NCBI RefSeq assembly: GCF_007989825.1
Contig: NZ_BJUA01000001.1
Span: 186,001 to 250,000 of the forward strand
Length of the DNA stretch: 64,000 bases
Source: Cellulomonas persica
GTDB lineage: Bacteria > Actinomycetota > Actinomycetes > Actinomycetales > Cellulomonadaceae
Direction: 5' to 3'
Both the position numbers and the translations under genes were made by a program. The notes under the pieces were generated by a model that searched no databases, had not been told where the DNA came from, and worked only from the letters and a program-made list of their open reading frames with translations. Shown piece by piece: positions 32,730 to 41,108 of this stretch; position 1 is the first letter of the stretch, and each line of letters opens with the position of its first letter.

Positions 32730-34208
32730 TCACACGCGGTCGTCGAGCCGCAGCGCCTCCTCGAGGCCCACGCGCGAGCGCTTGCGCGAGTACCCGAAGT
32801 AGATCGCGAACCCGATCGCGAGCCACACGACGAACCGCAGCCACGTCTCCACGGGCAGGTTGACCATGAGGTACAGGCACACGAGCGCCGAGGCCGCCGG
32901 CAGCCACGGCACCCACGGCACCCGGAACGCCCGGGGCAGGTCCGGCCGCGTCCGACGCAGCACGATCACCCCCACGCTGACCAGCACGAAAGCGGACAGC
33001 GTCCCGATGTTGACCATCTCCTCGAGGACGCCGACGGGCGTGAAGCCCGCGACGACCGCGCACACCGCCGTGACGATCGCGGTGATGACCCACGGCGTGC
33101 GGTACCGCGGGTGCACCTTGGCGATCACGGGCGGCAGGAGGTGGTCGCGGCTCATGGCGAACATCACGCGCGAGGCACCGATCATCAGGGTCAGCACCAC
33201 GGTCGTGAGCCCCGCGACCGCGCCCGCCGAGATGACCGTGGCCATCCAGCCCTGACCGTGGACCTCGAACGCGTTGGCCAGCGCCGCCGCCGGGTCGAGC
33301 TCGTCGTAGCTGACCATGCCCGTCACGACGAGCGCGACCGCGCAGTACAGGACGGTGCAGATGATCAGCGAGCCGATGATGCCGATCGGCAGGTCGCGCC
33401 TCGGGTTGCGTGTCTCCTCGGCGGTCGTCGCGACCACGTCGAACCCGATGTACGCGAAGAACACCAGCGCGGCCCCGGCGAAGATGCCCGAGACGCCGAA
33501 CGCGGCCGGCTCGATGCCGAGCAGGGCCTGCAGCAGGGGCTGGGTCAGCCCCGACGCGGACTCGGTGGGCTGCGACGGCGGCACGAACGGGTCGTAGTTC
33601 GCCGCCGAGACGAACTGGATGCCCGCCACGATCACGAACAGCACGATGAACAGCTTGATCGCGACGAGCACGAGGTTGACCCGCATCGACTCCTTGATCC
33701 CGACCGAGATCAGGACGCCGAGCGCGACGACGAGCAGCACGGCCGGCAGGTCGACCACCCCGCCGTAGGCGATCGACTCCGGCAGGACCCACCCGAGGTG
33801 CTCCAGGAACGACCCGAGGTAGGCGCTCCAGCCCTGCGCCACGACGCTCGCGCCCAGGAACATCTCGAGCAGCAGGTCCCACCCGACGATCCACGCGACG
33901 AGCTCGCCCATGCTCGCGTAGCTGAACGTGTACGCCGACCCCGAGACGGGCACGGTCGACGCGAACTCGGCGTAGCACATGGCCGCGAGCGCGCAGCAGA
34001 ACGCGGCGACGACGAACGACAGCACGATCGCGGGCCCGGCGATCTCGTGCGCCGCGCGACCGGTCAGCGTGAAGATCCCCGCCCCGATGACCACGCCGAC
34101 CCCGAACACGATGAGGTCGAGCGCGGACAGCGACCGCTTGAGCTGGTACTCCGGCTCGTCCGCGTCAGCGAGGGACTGCTCGATCGACTTGGTCCGCAGC
34201 ACGCTCAT
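32730..34208 (-). CDS. APC-family amino acid permease (cationic amino acid transporter type)
   Basis: The 492-residue product opens with LKRSLSALDLIVFGVGVVIGAGIFTLTG, the conserved cytoplasmic lead-in and broken first helix of APC transporters (residues 23-50). About twelve to fourteen helices follow, with FFAYIGFDVVATTAEETRNPRRDLP near residues 265-288, typical of the CAT (cationic amino acid) branch. It imports amino acids, most often Lys, Arg or branched ones; the exact substrate is not readable. It is full length. Its 3' end is about 100 bases from the Cys leader GTG, but the leader has its own ribosome-binding site and presumably its own promoter. Confidence 0.9.
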   Translation of the reverse strand: MSVLRTKSIEQSLADADEPEYQLKRSLSALDLIVFGVGVVIGAGIFTLTGRAAHEIAGPAIVLSFVVAAFCCALAAMCYAEFASTVPVSGSAYTFSYASMGELVAWIVGWDLLLEMFLGASVVAQGWSAYLGSFLEHLGWVLPESIAYGGVVDLPAVLLVVALGVLISVGIKESMRVNLVLVAIKLFIVLFVIVAGIQFVSAANYDPFVPPSQPTESASGLTQPLLQALLGIEPAAFGVSGIFAGAALVFFAYIGFDVVATTAEETRNPRRDLPIGIIGSLIICTVLYCAVALVVTGMVSYDELDPAAALANAFEVHGQGWMATVISAGAVAGLTTVVLTLMIGASRVMFAMSRDHLLPPVIAKVHPRYRTPWVITAIVTAVCAVVAGFTPVGVLEEMVNIGTLSAFVLVSVGVIVLRRTRPDLPRAFRVPWVPWLPAASALVCLYLMVNLPVETWLRFVVWLAIGFAIYFGYSRKRSRVGLEEALRLDDRV

Positions 34209-34295
34209 GCGACGTCCTCCCGCTCACCTGGCACCGTCCGTACGAGGCGGATGCATGCGAGTGTCCCGGAACTCCCTCGCGTGCGCGCGTCGCGA

Positions 34296-34739
34296 TCAGC
34301 GCGTGGACCGGTCCTCGGCGATGTACGCGAGCCGACGCAGCGTCTCGGCGTTGCGCGGCACGAGCGCCGCGTCGCGCAGCGGCCGCGGGAGGAGCGTGGC
34401 CGCGCCGCGCACGGCGTCCTCCTCCATGCGCACCAGGGTGCCGCCGCCGGCCTGCGGGACGACCTCGAGGACGATGTGCGCCTCCCCCGCCGGCCACCCC
34501 CGTGCCCGCAGCTCGAGGCGACCCTCGGGGTCCCACGCGACCACGCTCGTCGTGTCGTTGATGAGAGCGGGCCACAGCCCCGCGGAGTGGGCGATGCGCG
34601 AGCCCGGTGCCGGCCAGGCGTCGTCGACCTGGCGGATGCGGGCCGTCCCGACGACCCACGCCGCGTAGCTCCAGCCGTCGGCCAGGACGTCCAGCACGTC
34701 CTTCGGCTCGCAGCGCATCCGACGCGCGACGGTCGCCAT
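34296..34739 (-). CDS. SRPBCC (START-like) family protein
   Basis: The 147-residue protein has the SRPBCC ligand-pocket pattern: MATVARRMRCEPKDVLDVLADGWSYAAW, then VDDAWPAPGSRIAHS, LELRARGWPAGEAHIVLEV and VRMEEDAV. No signal peptide or membrane segment is present. Relatives bind lipids or polyketide-like ligands, but the ligand here is unknown. The ATG has GGAG-type sequence upstream (complement of CTCCGCTCC). Divergent from the LLM oxidoreductase, with about 195 bases between. Confidence 0.78.
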   Translation of the reverse strand: MATVARRMRCEPKDVLDVLADGWSYAAWVVGTARIRQVDDAWPAPGSRIAHSAGLWPALINDTTSVVAWDPEGRLELRARGWPAGEAHIVLEVVPQAGGGTLVRMEEDAVRGAATLLPRPLRDAALVPRNAETLRRLAYIAEDRSTR

Positions 34740-34935
34740 GTCTCACCTCCGCTCCTGCCCCCCGTGGGCGGGGGCTGCCGGCCGACCACGGCGCGGCGGC
34801 CTGCCAGCATCGTGCGCCCCCGCTGCGCTCCCCGCGAGCGCTCGCGGCACCTGCCGCGACGACACCAGCGCGCAGGAGCGCACCCGGCAGCGTTCGGCGC
34901 GCGCAGGTCGCCGGTGGCGGGTAGGAAGGTGCGCC

Positions 34936-35967
34936 ATGGTGACGATCGGGTTCCACCACTCGCACGAGCAGGTCCACCCGGCGGCGCTCCTGGCGGCCGC
35001 GCGACGCGCGCAGGAGGTCGGCTTCGACGCGGGGATGTGCTCGGACCACTTCGCGCCCTGGAGCGCCACGCAGGGTCACTCGGGCTTCGCGTGGTCGTGG
35101 CTGGGAGCCGCGCTCGCGACGACGGACCTGCCGTTCGGCGTGGTCAACGCGCCGGGCCAGCGCTACCACCCGGCGATCATCGCGCAGGCCGCCGCGACGC
35201 TCGCGGCGATGTTCCCCGGCCGGTTCTGGGTCGCGCTCGGCTCGGGCGAGAACCTCAACGAGCACGTCACCGGCGACCGGTGGCCGCCCAAGCACGAGCG
35301 TGACGCGCGTCTGCGCGAGGCGGTCGCGGTGATCCGTGCGCTGCTCGCGGGCGAGGAGGTCACGCACGACGGCCTGGTGCGCGTCGACCGCGCCAAGCTC
35401 TGGACCCTGCCCGACGAGCCGCCCGCGCTGATCGGCCCCGCGGTCAGCCCCGCGACCGCGGCCGCGCACGCCGACTGGGCCGACGGGCTCGTCACGGTCA
35501 ACCAGCACCCGGACCGGCTGCGCGAGGTCCTGGCCGCCTACCGTGACGCGGGCGGGCGCGGCACGGCCGCGTTGCAGGTGCACGTCTCGTGGGCGCCCGA
35601 CGAGGAGCAGGCGCTCGCCGTGGCGCGCGAGCAGTGGGGCGTGCAGGTGTTCGGGCCGCCGCTCGCGTGGGACCTGGACGTGCCGGAAGCGTTCGACTCG
35701 CTCAGGCCGCACGTGTCCGACGACGCCGTCCGGGCGTCGGTCCTCGTCGAGCACGACCCGGCGCGCCTGCGCGACCGGCTCGCGGCGCTCGTCGGGATCG
35801 GCTTCGACGCGCTGTACGTCCACCAGGTGGCGACCGACGCACGCTCGTCGGACGACAAGCACCCGACCGCCGAACCCACCGCGACCCCACGCCCGGCGAC
35901 GCTCGACCGGTTCCTCGACATGGCGGGCGAGCACCTCCTGCCGGGCCTGCGGGAGGTGATGGCGTGA
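34936..35967 (+). CDS. LLM-class flavin-dependent oxidoreductase (TIGR03885 type)
   Basis: A 343-residue luciferase-like monooxygenase with the TIM-barrel pattern: VTIGFHHSHEQVHPAALLAAARRAQEVGFDAGMCSDHF, then FWVALGSGENLNEHVTG. It has ALIGPAVSPATAAAHADWADGLVT in the middle (residues about 155-178). The family is described as probable non-F420, FMN-using. The substrate is not known. AGGAAGG precedes the ATG. The stop overlaps the GTG of the GH13 enzyme by four bases, so the two proteins are made together; this pairing recurs in actinobacteria and suggests a shared sugar-related role, which remains inference. Confidence 0.87.
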   Translation: MVTIGFHHSHEQVHPAALLAAARRAQEVGFDAGMCSDHFAPWSATQGHSGFAWSWLGAALATTDLPFGVVNAPGQRYHPAIIAQAAATLAAMFPGRFWVALGSGENLNEHVTGDRWPPKHERDARLREAVAVIRALLAGEEVTHDGLVRVDRAKLWTLPDEPPALIGPAVSPATAAAHADWADGLVTVNQHPDRLREVLAAYRDAGGRGTAALQVHVSWAPDEEQALAVAREQWGVQVFGPPLAWDLDVPEAFDSLRPHVSDDAVRASVLVEHDPARLRDRLAALVGIGFDALYVHQVATDARSSDDKHPTAEPTATPRPATLDRFLDMAGEHLLPGLREVMA

Positions 35968-37667
35968 GGATCCGCGAGACGGGCGACCTGTGGTGGAAGA
36001 CCGCGGTGATCTACTGCCTGGACGTCGAGACGTTCATGGACTGGGATGACGACGGCATCGGCGACCTGCAGGGCCTGACGCAACGCATCGACCACCTCGC
36101 CGATCTCGGCGTGACGTGCCTGTGGCTCATGCCCTTCTACCCGACGGCCGACCGCGACGACGGCTACGACATCACCGACTTCCTCGGCGTCGACCCGCGC
36201 CTGGGCGACGTCGGGGACCTGGTGCGGCTGATCCGCACCGCACGCGACCGCGGCATCCGGGTCATCGCGGACCTCGTCGTGAACCACACGAGCGACCGCC
36301 ACCCGTGGTTCCGTTCCGCGCGCCGCAGCAAGGACTCCCCGTACCGCGACTACTACGTGTGGAGCGCGACGAAGCCCCCGGACACCAGCGACCAGGTGGT
36401 GTTCCCCGACCAGGAGGCGGGGATCTGGACGCTCGACGAGGCGACCGGCGAGTGGTACCGCCACCGCTTCTACCGGCACCAGCCCGACCTCAACACCGCG
36501 AACCCGCGCGTGCGCGACGAGATCGCGAAGGTCGTCGGCTACTGGATGCAGCTCGGCCTGTCGGGCTTCCGCGTGGACGCGGTGCCGTTCTTCCTCGCGG
36601 ACACCGCCAAGCACCCGGGCGACGACCTGCAGGACCCCCACGACTACCTGCGCGACCTGCGCTCGTTCCTGTCCCGGCGGGCCGGTGACGCCGTGCTCAT
36701 GGGCGAGGTGAACCTGCCGTACGACCAGCAACGCCAGTTCTTCGGTGACGACGACGGGGACGGCACCGCCGACGGCACCGAGCTCACGCTGCAGTTCGAC
36801 TTCGTCGCGATGCAGCAGATGTACCTGTCGCTCGCGCGGCGCGACGCGCGTCCGCTGGCCGCGACCCTCGGCACGCGTCCGACGATCCCGCGCGACGCGC
36901 AGTGGGCGACGTTCGTGCGCAACCATGACGAGCTCACGCTCGACAAGCTGTCCGACGACGAGCGCGCGGAGGTGTTCGCCGCGTTCGGCCCCGCCGAGGA
37001 GATGCAGCTGTACGGCCGCGGCCTGCGGCGCCGGCTGCCGACGATGCTCGACGGCGACCCCCGCCGCATCCGGATGGTCTACTCGCTGCTGTTCTCCCTG
37101 CCCGGCACGCCCGTGCTGTTCTACGGCGAGGAGATCGGCATGGGCGAGAACCTCGCCGCCGAGGGGCGCATGGCCGTGCGCACGCCCATGCAGTGGACCG
37201 ACGAGCGCAATGGCGGGTTCAGCCGCGCGGCACCCTCGCGCCTGCCCGGGCCGGTGGTCGAGGACGGGTACGGCCCCGCGCACGTCAACGTCGCCGCGCA
37301 ACGCCTCGACCCCGACTCGCTGCTGGCGTTCATCCGGCTCCTGGTCCGGCGGTACCGCGAGAGCCCCGAGCTCGGCTGGGCGCGCGAGGTCGAGATCCTC
37401 TCCCAGCCGCACGACGCGGTGCTCGCGCACCGGTCGACGTGGGACGACGGCTCGATGGTCGCGCTGCACAACCTCGCGCCCGAGCCCGTCGTCGTGCCGC
37501 TCGAGCTGCACGACTGCTCGGGCGACGGCCCGCCCGCACGGCTCGTCGACCTGCTCGAGACCGCAGAGACGGAGGTGGACGCGCGCGGCCGTGTGGAGCT
37601 CGAGCTGCCCGGCTACGGCTTCCGCTGGCTGCGCGTCGTCCACGAGACGGAACGCCGCCTGATCTGA
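35964..37667 (+). CDS. GH13 alpha-amylase family enzyme, trehalose-synthase-like
   Basis: The 567-residue product is a glycoside hydrolase family 13 protein. It opens DLWWKTAVIYCLDVETF and has the four conserved regions: ADLVVNHTS (about residue 105), GFRVDAVPF with the nucleophile Asp (about 203), LMGEVNL with the acid Glu (about 247) and VRNHDEL (about 319). FYGEEIGMGENL and TPMQWTDERNGGFS resemble trehalose synthase and maltosyl-transferring relatives. A C-terminal beta domain is present. All catalytic residues are intact. Likely substrates are maltose, trehalose or short alpha-glucans. It is cytoplasmic (no signal). Coupled to the LLM oxidoreductase by a GTGA overlap. Confidence 0.88.
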   Translation: MRIRETGDLWWKTAVIYCLDVETFMDWDDDGIGDLQGLTQRIDHLADLGVTCLWLMPFYPTADRDDGYDITDFLGVDPRLGDVGDLVRLIRTARDRGIRVIADLVVNHTSDRHPWFRSARRSKDSPYRDYYVWSATKPPDTSDQVVFPDQEAGIWTLDEATGEWYRHRFYRHQPDLNTANPRVRDEIAKVVGYWMQLGLSGFRVDAVPFFLADTAKHPGDDLQDPHDYLRDLRSFLSRRAGDAVLMGEVNLPYDQQRQFFGDDDGDGTADGTELTLQFDFVAMQQMYLSLARRDARPLAATLGTRPTIPRDAQWATFVRNHDELTLDKLSDDERAEVFAAFGPAEEMQLYGRGLRRRLPTMLDGDPRRIRMVYSLLFSLPGTPVLFYGEEIGMGENLAAEGRMAVRTPMQWTDERNGGFSRAAPSRLPGPVVEDGYGPAHVNVAAQRLDPDSLLAFIRLLVRRYRESPELGWAREVEILSQPHDAVLAHRSTWDDGSMVALHNLAPEPVVVPLELHDCSGDGPPARLVDLLETAETEVDARGRVELELPGYGFRWLRVVHETERRLI

Positions 37668-37813
37668 CCCCCGACCCCCGCCCCCTGCCCCGCGGGGTCG
37701 TCAGAAGCACGTCGGGTCGTCAGCGACCACTGACGACTGATCGCGCACCTGACGACCTCGCGCGGTCCGCGCGGCATCGGCGCGGGACGGCGGCGGGCTG
37801 CGACGATCGCGCT

Positions 37814-38821
37814 GTGCTCATCGATGCGCAGGAGATCACCCGGCCCGTCCCGCTCCAGCTGCCCTACGGGCGGCTGCACCCGGACGCGGTGGGCTGGACC
37901 CGCACTCCCCTGCACTCCACCGACCGCGTCGGCCGCTGGGCTCGGCGGTGGGGCCGGGCCAAGCGGTGGGAGTACTGGGCCGTCCTGACGCCCACGCACG
38001 TCGTCGGCGTGACGATCTCGTCGCTCGACTACGCGGGCCTGGCGCAGCTGTGGGTGCTGGACCGCGCCACCGGCGAGGAGGTCGACGCCGTCGCGATCGT
38101 CCCGCTCGCGATCGGCACGCACCTGCCCGGCACGCTGGGCGCCGGGCCCGCGACCGTGTCGACGCGCGCGGTCACGGCCCGGTTCGACGACGACGAGCAC
38201 GGCACCCGCCTGCGCGCCCGCACCGCCCGGGTGCGGCTCGACGTGACCGCCGCGTTGCCGGCCGGCCACGAGCGCCTGGGCGTCGTGGTGCCGTGGGACG
38301 ACCGGACGTTCCAGTACACGGTCAAGGACGTCGCACGGCCCGTCACCGGGCGGCTCGCGGTCGACGGCGTGACCTACGACGTCCCGGAGGGCTCGTTCGC
38401 GGTGCTCGACCACGGGCGCGGGTACTGGCCGCGTGAGCTGTCGTGGAACTGGGGGTTCGGCGCGGGCGTGGTCGACGGCCGCGTCGTCGGGCTGCAGCTC
38501 GGCGGCCGCTGGACCGACGGCACGGGATCGACCGAGAACGCCGTCGTCGTGGACGGCCGCCTGCACAAGGTGCGCGAGGACCTGACCTGGTCGTGGACCG
38601 ACGGCCGCTGGACCGACCCGTGGACCGTGCGCGGTGCGAGCGTCGACCTGACGTTCACCCCATTCCACGACCGCGTCTCGCACACCGACCTGCGCGTCGT
38701 GCGCTCGTCCACCCACCAGTGCTTCGGCCACTGGTCCGGCTGGGTCACGCTCGACGACGGCCCGAGGCTCGAGATCCGTGACCTCCTGGGCTCCGCGGAG
38801 GACGTCACCCAACGCTGGTGA
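37814..38821 (+). CDS. DUF2804 family protein
   Basis: The 335-residue protein matches DUF2804: EITRPVPLQLPYGRLHPDAVGWTRTPLH at the start, FSLD-like beta strands, then VLDHGRGYWPRELSWNWGFGAG near residue 196 and NAVVVDGRLHKVREDL. The fold is expected to be beta-rich and related to lipocalin-like hydratases; no activity is established. GTG 37814 has no ribosome-binding site, and GACGAT lies six bases before it, so the transcript may be leaderless. It is monocistronic. Confidence 0.82.
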   Translation: MLIDAQEITRPVPLQLPYGRLHPDAVGWTRTPLHSTDRVGRWARRWGRAKRWEYWAVLTPTHVVGVTISSLDYAGLAQLWVLDRATGEEVDAVAIVPLAIGTHLPGTLGAGPATVSTRAVTARFDDDEHGTRLRARTARVRLDVTAALPAGHERLGVVVPWDDRTFQYTVKDVARPVTGRLAVDGVTYDVPEGSFAVLDHGRGYWPRELSWNWGFGAGVVDGRVVGLQLGGRWTDGTGSTENAVVVDGRLHKVREDLTWSWTDGRWTDPWTVRGASVDLTFTPFHDRVSHTDLRVVRSSTHQCFGHWSGWVTLDDGPRLEIRDLLGSAEDVTQRW

Positions 38822-38851
38822 GGCAGGATCCGGTCGGGTCCCGTCGGGTAG

Positions 38852-38904
38852 TTGTCCACAGTCGCGCGGACCGCGCTCCGCCCGGTGTCGCGATTGAGTA
38901 GTTT
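38852..38904 (+). promoter_or_regulatory. Leaderless promoter with DnaA-box-like 9-mer, module copy A
   Basis: TTGTCCACA at 38852-38860 is the actinobacterial DnaA-box form. GTCGCGATT follows at 38887-38895, and the -10 TAGTTT at 38899-38904 is seven bases from the ATG at 38912. The same layout precedes the second module copy. No ribosome-binding site exists. Confidence 0.65.
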
Positions 38905-38911
38905 GCACCCC

Positions 38912-39553
38912 ATGCCCCGACGGCCAGCAGCGCTCGTGACCGCCCTCCTCCTGCTCGCAACCCTGACTGCCTGCACGCAAGAGACTCCCACGCCCCCGCG
39001 CACGCAGACCCCAGGCCCAACCGTGTCCGCGGGCCCGACCTCCTCGCCGTCTCCGATGCCTTCCGCGTCCCCCTCGGTCGCCCCGAGCTCGGGCCCGAAT
39101 CAGGATGTGACCGTCGAGCCCGAACGCCCCGAGGCACTCCAAGGTCCTGCCACCGAGGAGAACGCGGTCGCCGTCGCGAAGTACCACCTCGCTCTCTACT
39201 CCTACATCGTCGCCACGGGGGACCTCGAGCAGTGGGACTCACTGGCCGCCAAGGGCTGCCGATACTGCGCGAGCGGCCGCGAGGTGGCAGTCGCCATACA
39301 CGAAGCCGGGAACCACGGCGTCGGCGGCGCCGTCGATCTGCACGCCGGCACAGCGACCCTCGATGACGACGGGACCTTCCTCGTCGACATCGCCTTCACC
39401 GAGTACCCGTCGCAGACCGTGTCAGCGGACGGCGCGCTCGTCGAGGACTTCCCGGACACCTCCGAGATGAAGGCGACGATGCGGTTGAGCTGGTCAGGGA
39501 GCAAATGGAAGGTCGAGGGTGTCCAGATCGACGACTTCGACGAGCAGCAATGA
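38912..39553 (+). CDS. DUF6318-type lipoprotein, module copy A
   Basis: The 213-residue protein has a signal peptide with lipobox LTAC (residues about 18-21). A Pro/Ser/Thr-rich linker runs to about residue 60. A soluble NTF2-like domain then shows AVAVAKYHLALYSYIVATGDLEQWDSLAAKGCRYCASG, with a conserved CxYC-type pair, and ends LSWSGSKWKVEGVQIDDFD. It should be anchored outside the membrane. The ATG is leaderless, seven bases after TAGTTT. The stop overlaps the ATG of the PKD-like gene. A paralogue with the same partner lies at 46151. Function unknown. Confidence 0.75.
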   Translation: MPRRPAALVTALLLLATLTACTQETPTPPRTQTPGPTVSAGPTSSPSPMPSASPSVAPSSGPNQDVTVEPERPEALQGPATEENAVAVAKYHLALYSYIVATGDLEQWDSLAAKGCRYCASGREVAVAIHEAGNHGVGGAVDLHAGTATLDDDGTFLVDIAFTEYPSQTVSADGALVEDFPDTSEMKATMRLSWSGSKWKVEGVQIDDFDEQQ

Positions 39554-40389
39554 GGCGGGGACGCGCACTCACCGTCGCCGCCGTCGTCCTGGCCCCCATG
39601 CTCGTGCTTGCGACGCCCAGCGTCGCGAGCACGCGCGGAGATCTCGACGAGGACGAAGTGCATCTCAGCGGGACGTTCAAGACGCACCTTGCTTACCGGC
39701 GCTGGCTCAAGAGCCCGCCTGCGATCAAGCTCACCGACTATGCCAGGGCACCGCTGTGCAACGTCGGCTCGCCCTACCTCCAGCCCGGCATCGATGGAGA
39801 GTGCCTTCCTCCTGACGGGACCGTGCCGATTCCTGGCTGCGGGGACGACGAGCCGATGGAGCCGCTCTGGCGCCGGACCCGGCCAGATGCGGCGAGCGAG
39901 TGGCGCGCGTGGAGGATGGTCATCGGCTGGGTGTGCCCCGATGATCTGCTTCCCCCGTTTCCCGAGGTCGAGTTCCGACGTCTCAAGATCGCGCCGCTTG
40001 AAGCCCACAGACAGCCGTCTCGGCCTGAGATACTCGTCAACAAGCCGCTGATCGTCTTCACAGATCCGGCGCAGCGCGCGTTCCGGACTGATCTGTTCGG
40101 GTTTGCAGTCGACGTCGAGACAACGCCAGTCGCCTACACATGGGACTTCGGTGACGGCAGCACGCTTGACACGCGCTCGGCCGGAGGCCCCTACCCGTCT
40201 CTGGAACTGACGCACACGTACAGGTCGGCCACGACGGCGACGGTGTCCCTGACGACGAAGTGGACCGGCCGGTTCCGGGTCGACGAGGACCCGGATCACG
40301 AGTGGCGTGAGATCGATGGCACTGCTGTCACCACGACCACGCTCGACCCGTTCGACGTCATCGAGCTCCGAAGCCGCCTCGACGGGTAG
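39550..40389 (+). CDS. Secreted PKD-like domain protein, module copy A
   Basis: The 279-residue product has a signal peptide ending near ATPSVAST (residue about 26). It carries Cys pairs (LCNVGSP...GECLPP...PGCGDD; VCPDDLLPP) and a C-terminal PKD domain (residues about 185-265): VAYTWDFGDGSTLD, then THTYRSATTATVSLTT. It ends EIDGTAVTTTTLDPFDVIELRSRL. PKD domains mediate protein or carbohydrate contacts at the cell surface. It overlaps the lipoprotein stop, so the pair is co-translated. Codon third positions are less GC-rich than in neighbouring genes, a hint of transfer or relaxed selection. The paralogue at 46798 shares the same ending. Confidence 0.75.
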   Translation: MRRGRALTVAAVVLAPMLVLATPSVASTRGDLDEDEVHLSGTFKTHLAYRRWLKSPPAIKLTDYARAPLCNVGSPYLQPGIDGECLPPDGTVPIPGCGDDEPMEPLWRRTRPDAASEWRAWRMVIGWVCPDDLLPPFPEVEFRRLKIAPLEAHRQPSRPEILVNKPLIVFTDPAQRAFRTDLFGFAVDVETTPVAYTWDFGDGSTLDTRSAGGPYPSLELTHTYRSATTATVSLTTKWTGRFRVDEDPDHEWREIDGTAVTTTTLDPFDVIELRSRLDG

Positions 40390-40441
40390 GCAGACGGCCC
40401 GACCGTGAGCGATCAGACATCGGGAGCACCTCGTCGGCGGG

Positions 40442-40459
40442 CATATAGTGAACAATATG
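40442..40459. promoter_or_regulatory. TetR promoter/operator: CATAT-N8-ATATG
   Basis: An inverted repeat CATAT/ATATG surrounds the -10 TATAGT (40444-40449) and ends in the TetR ATG at 40457, seven bases after the -10. A leaderless, self-repressed regulator gene is the simplest reading. Confidence 0.6.
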
Positions 40460-41047
40460 TCCATGAATTCGGGGAGCGTGGGGCGCGGGCGTCCGCGCTC
40501 GGTCGAGCGCCGGCGCGCGATCCTCGACGCCGCCGCGGAGCTCGCGCTCGGCAGCCAGACCCTGCCGACCATGGACGCGATCGCCACGCGCGCCGGGGTC
40601 TCCCGCACGACGCTCTACAAGTGGTGGCCCTCGTCGGCCGCGGTCCTGCTCGAAGGACTGCTCGAGCGCTTCCACGCGAGCATCGAGTTCGACGACGACC
40701 TCCCCGTGCGCGCCGCACTCACGGCGCAGGTCGACGCGCTCGTCCACCTGCTGCGCGACACCCCCGCGGGACGGCTGCTGCGCCAGCTCATGTCCGCGTC
40801 CATCACCGACGCGGCGACCGCGACCGCACTGCTCGACCAGTGGATGGAACCGCGCCGCCACGCCGCGATCCACCACCTCGAGCGCGGCATGACGATCGGC
40901 GAGATCCGCCCCGGGACCGACACCGCCCTCGTCGTCGACGCGCTGTTCGCGCCCGCGTACCACAGGCTGATCTGGGGGCACGCCCCGCTCGACGACGACC
41001 TCGCCGAGCACGTGTGCGCCCTCGTCTGGCCCGCGATCACGACCTGA
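40457..41047 (+). CDS. TetR/AcrR family transcriptional regulator
   Basis: The 196-residue protein begins with a basic arm (GRGRPRSVERRRAIL) and the TetR helix-turn-helix TMDAIATRAGVSRTTLYKWWPSSAAVL (residues about 36-60). A ligand-binding C-terminal half with ASITDAATATALLDQWMEPRR follows, as in TetR_C-type proteins. I chose ATG 40457 over GTG 40448 because it stands seven bases after TATAGT. It lies 61 bases upstream of poxB in the same direction, so poxB is its likely target together with itself. The effector is unknown. Confidence 0.85.
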   Translation: MSMNSGSVGRGRPRSVERRRAILDAAAELALGSQTLPTMDAIATRAGVSRTTLYKWWPSSAAVLLEGLLERFHASIEFDDDLPVRAALTAQVDALVHLLRDTPAGRLLRQLMSASITDAATATALLDQWMEPRRHAAIHHLERGMTIGEIRPGTDTALVVDALFAPAYHRLIWGHAPLDDDLAEHVCALVWPAITT

Positions 41048-41108
41048 CCTCGTCCGTCCTCCAGCGCGGCACACCCCGCCGCACCCACCCACACCAGGGA
41101 GAACACGC

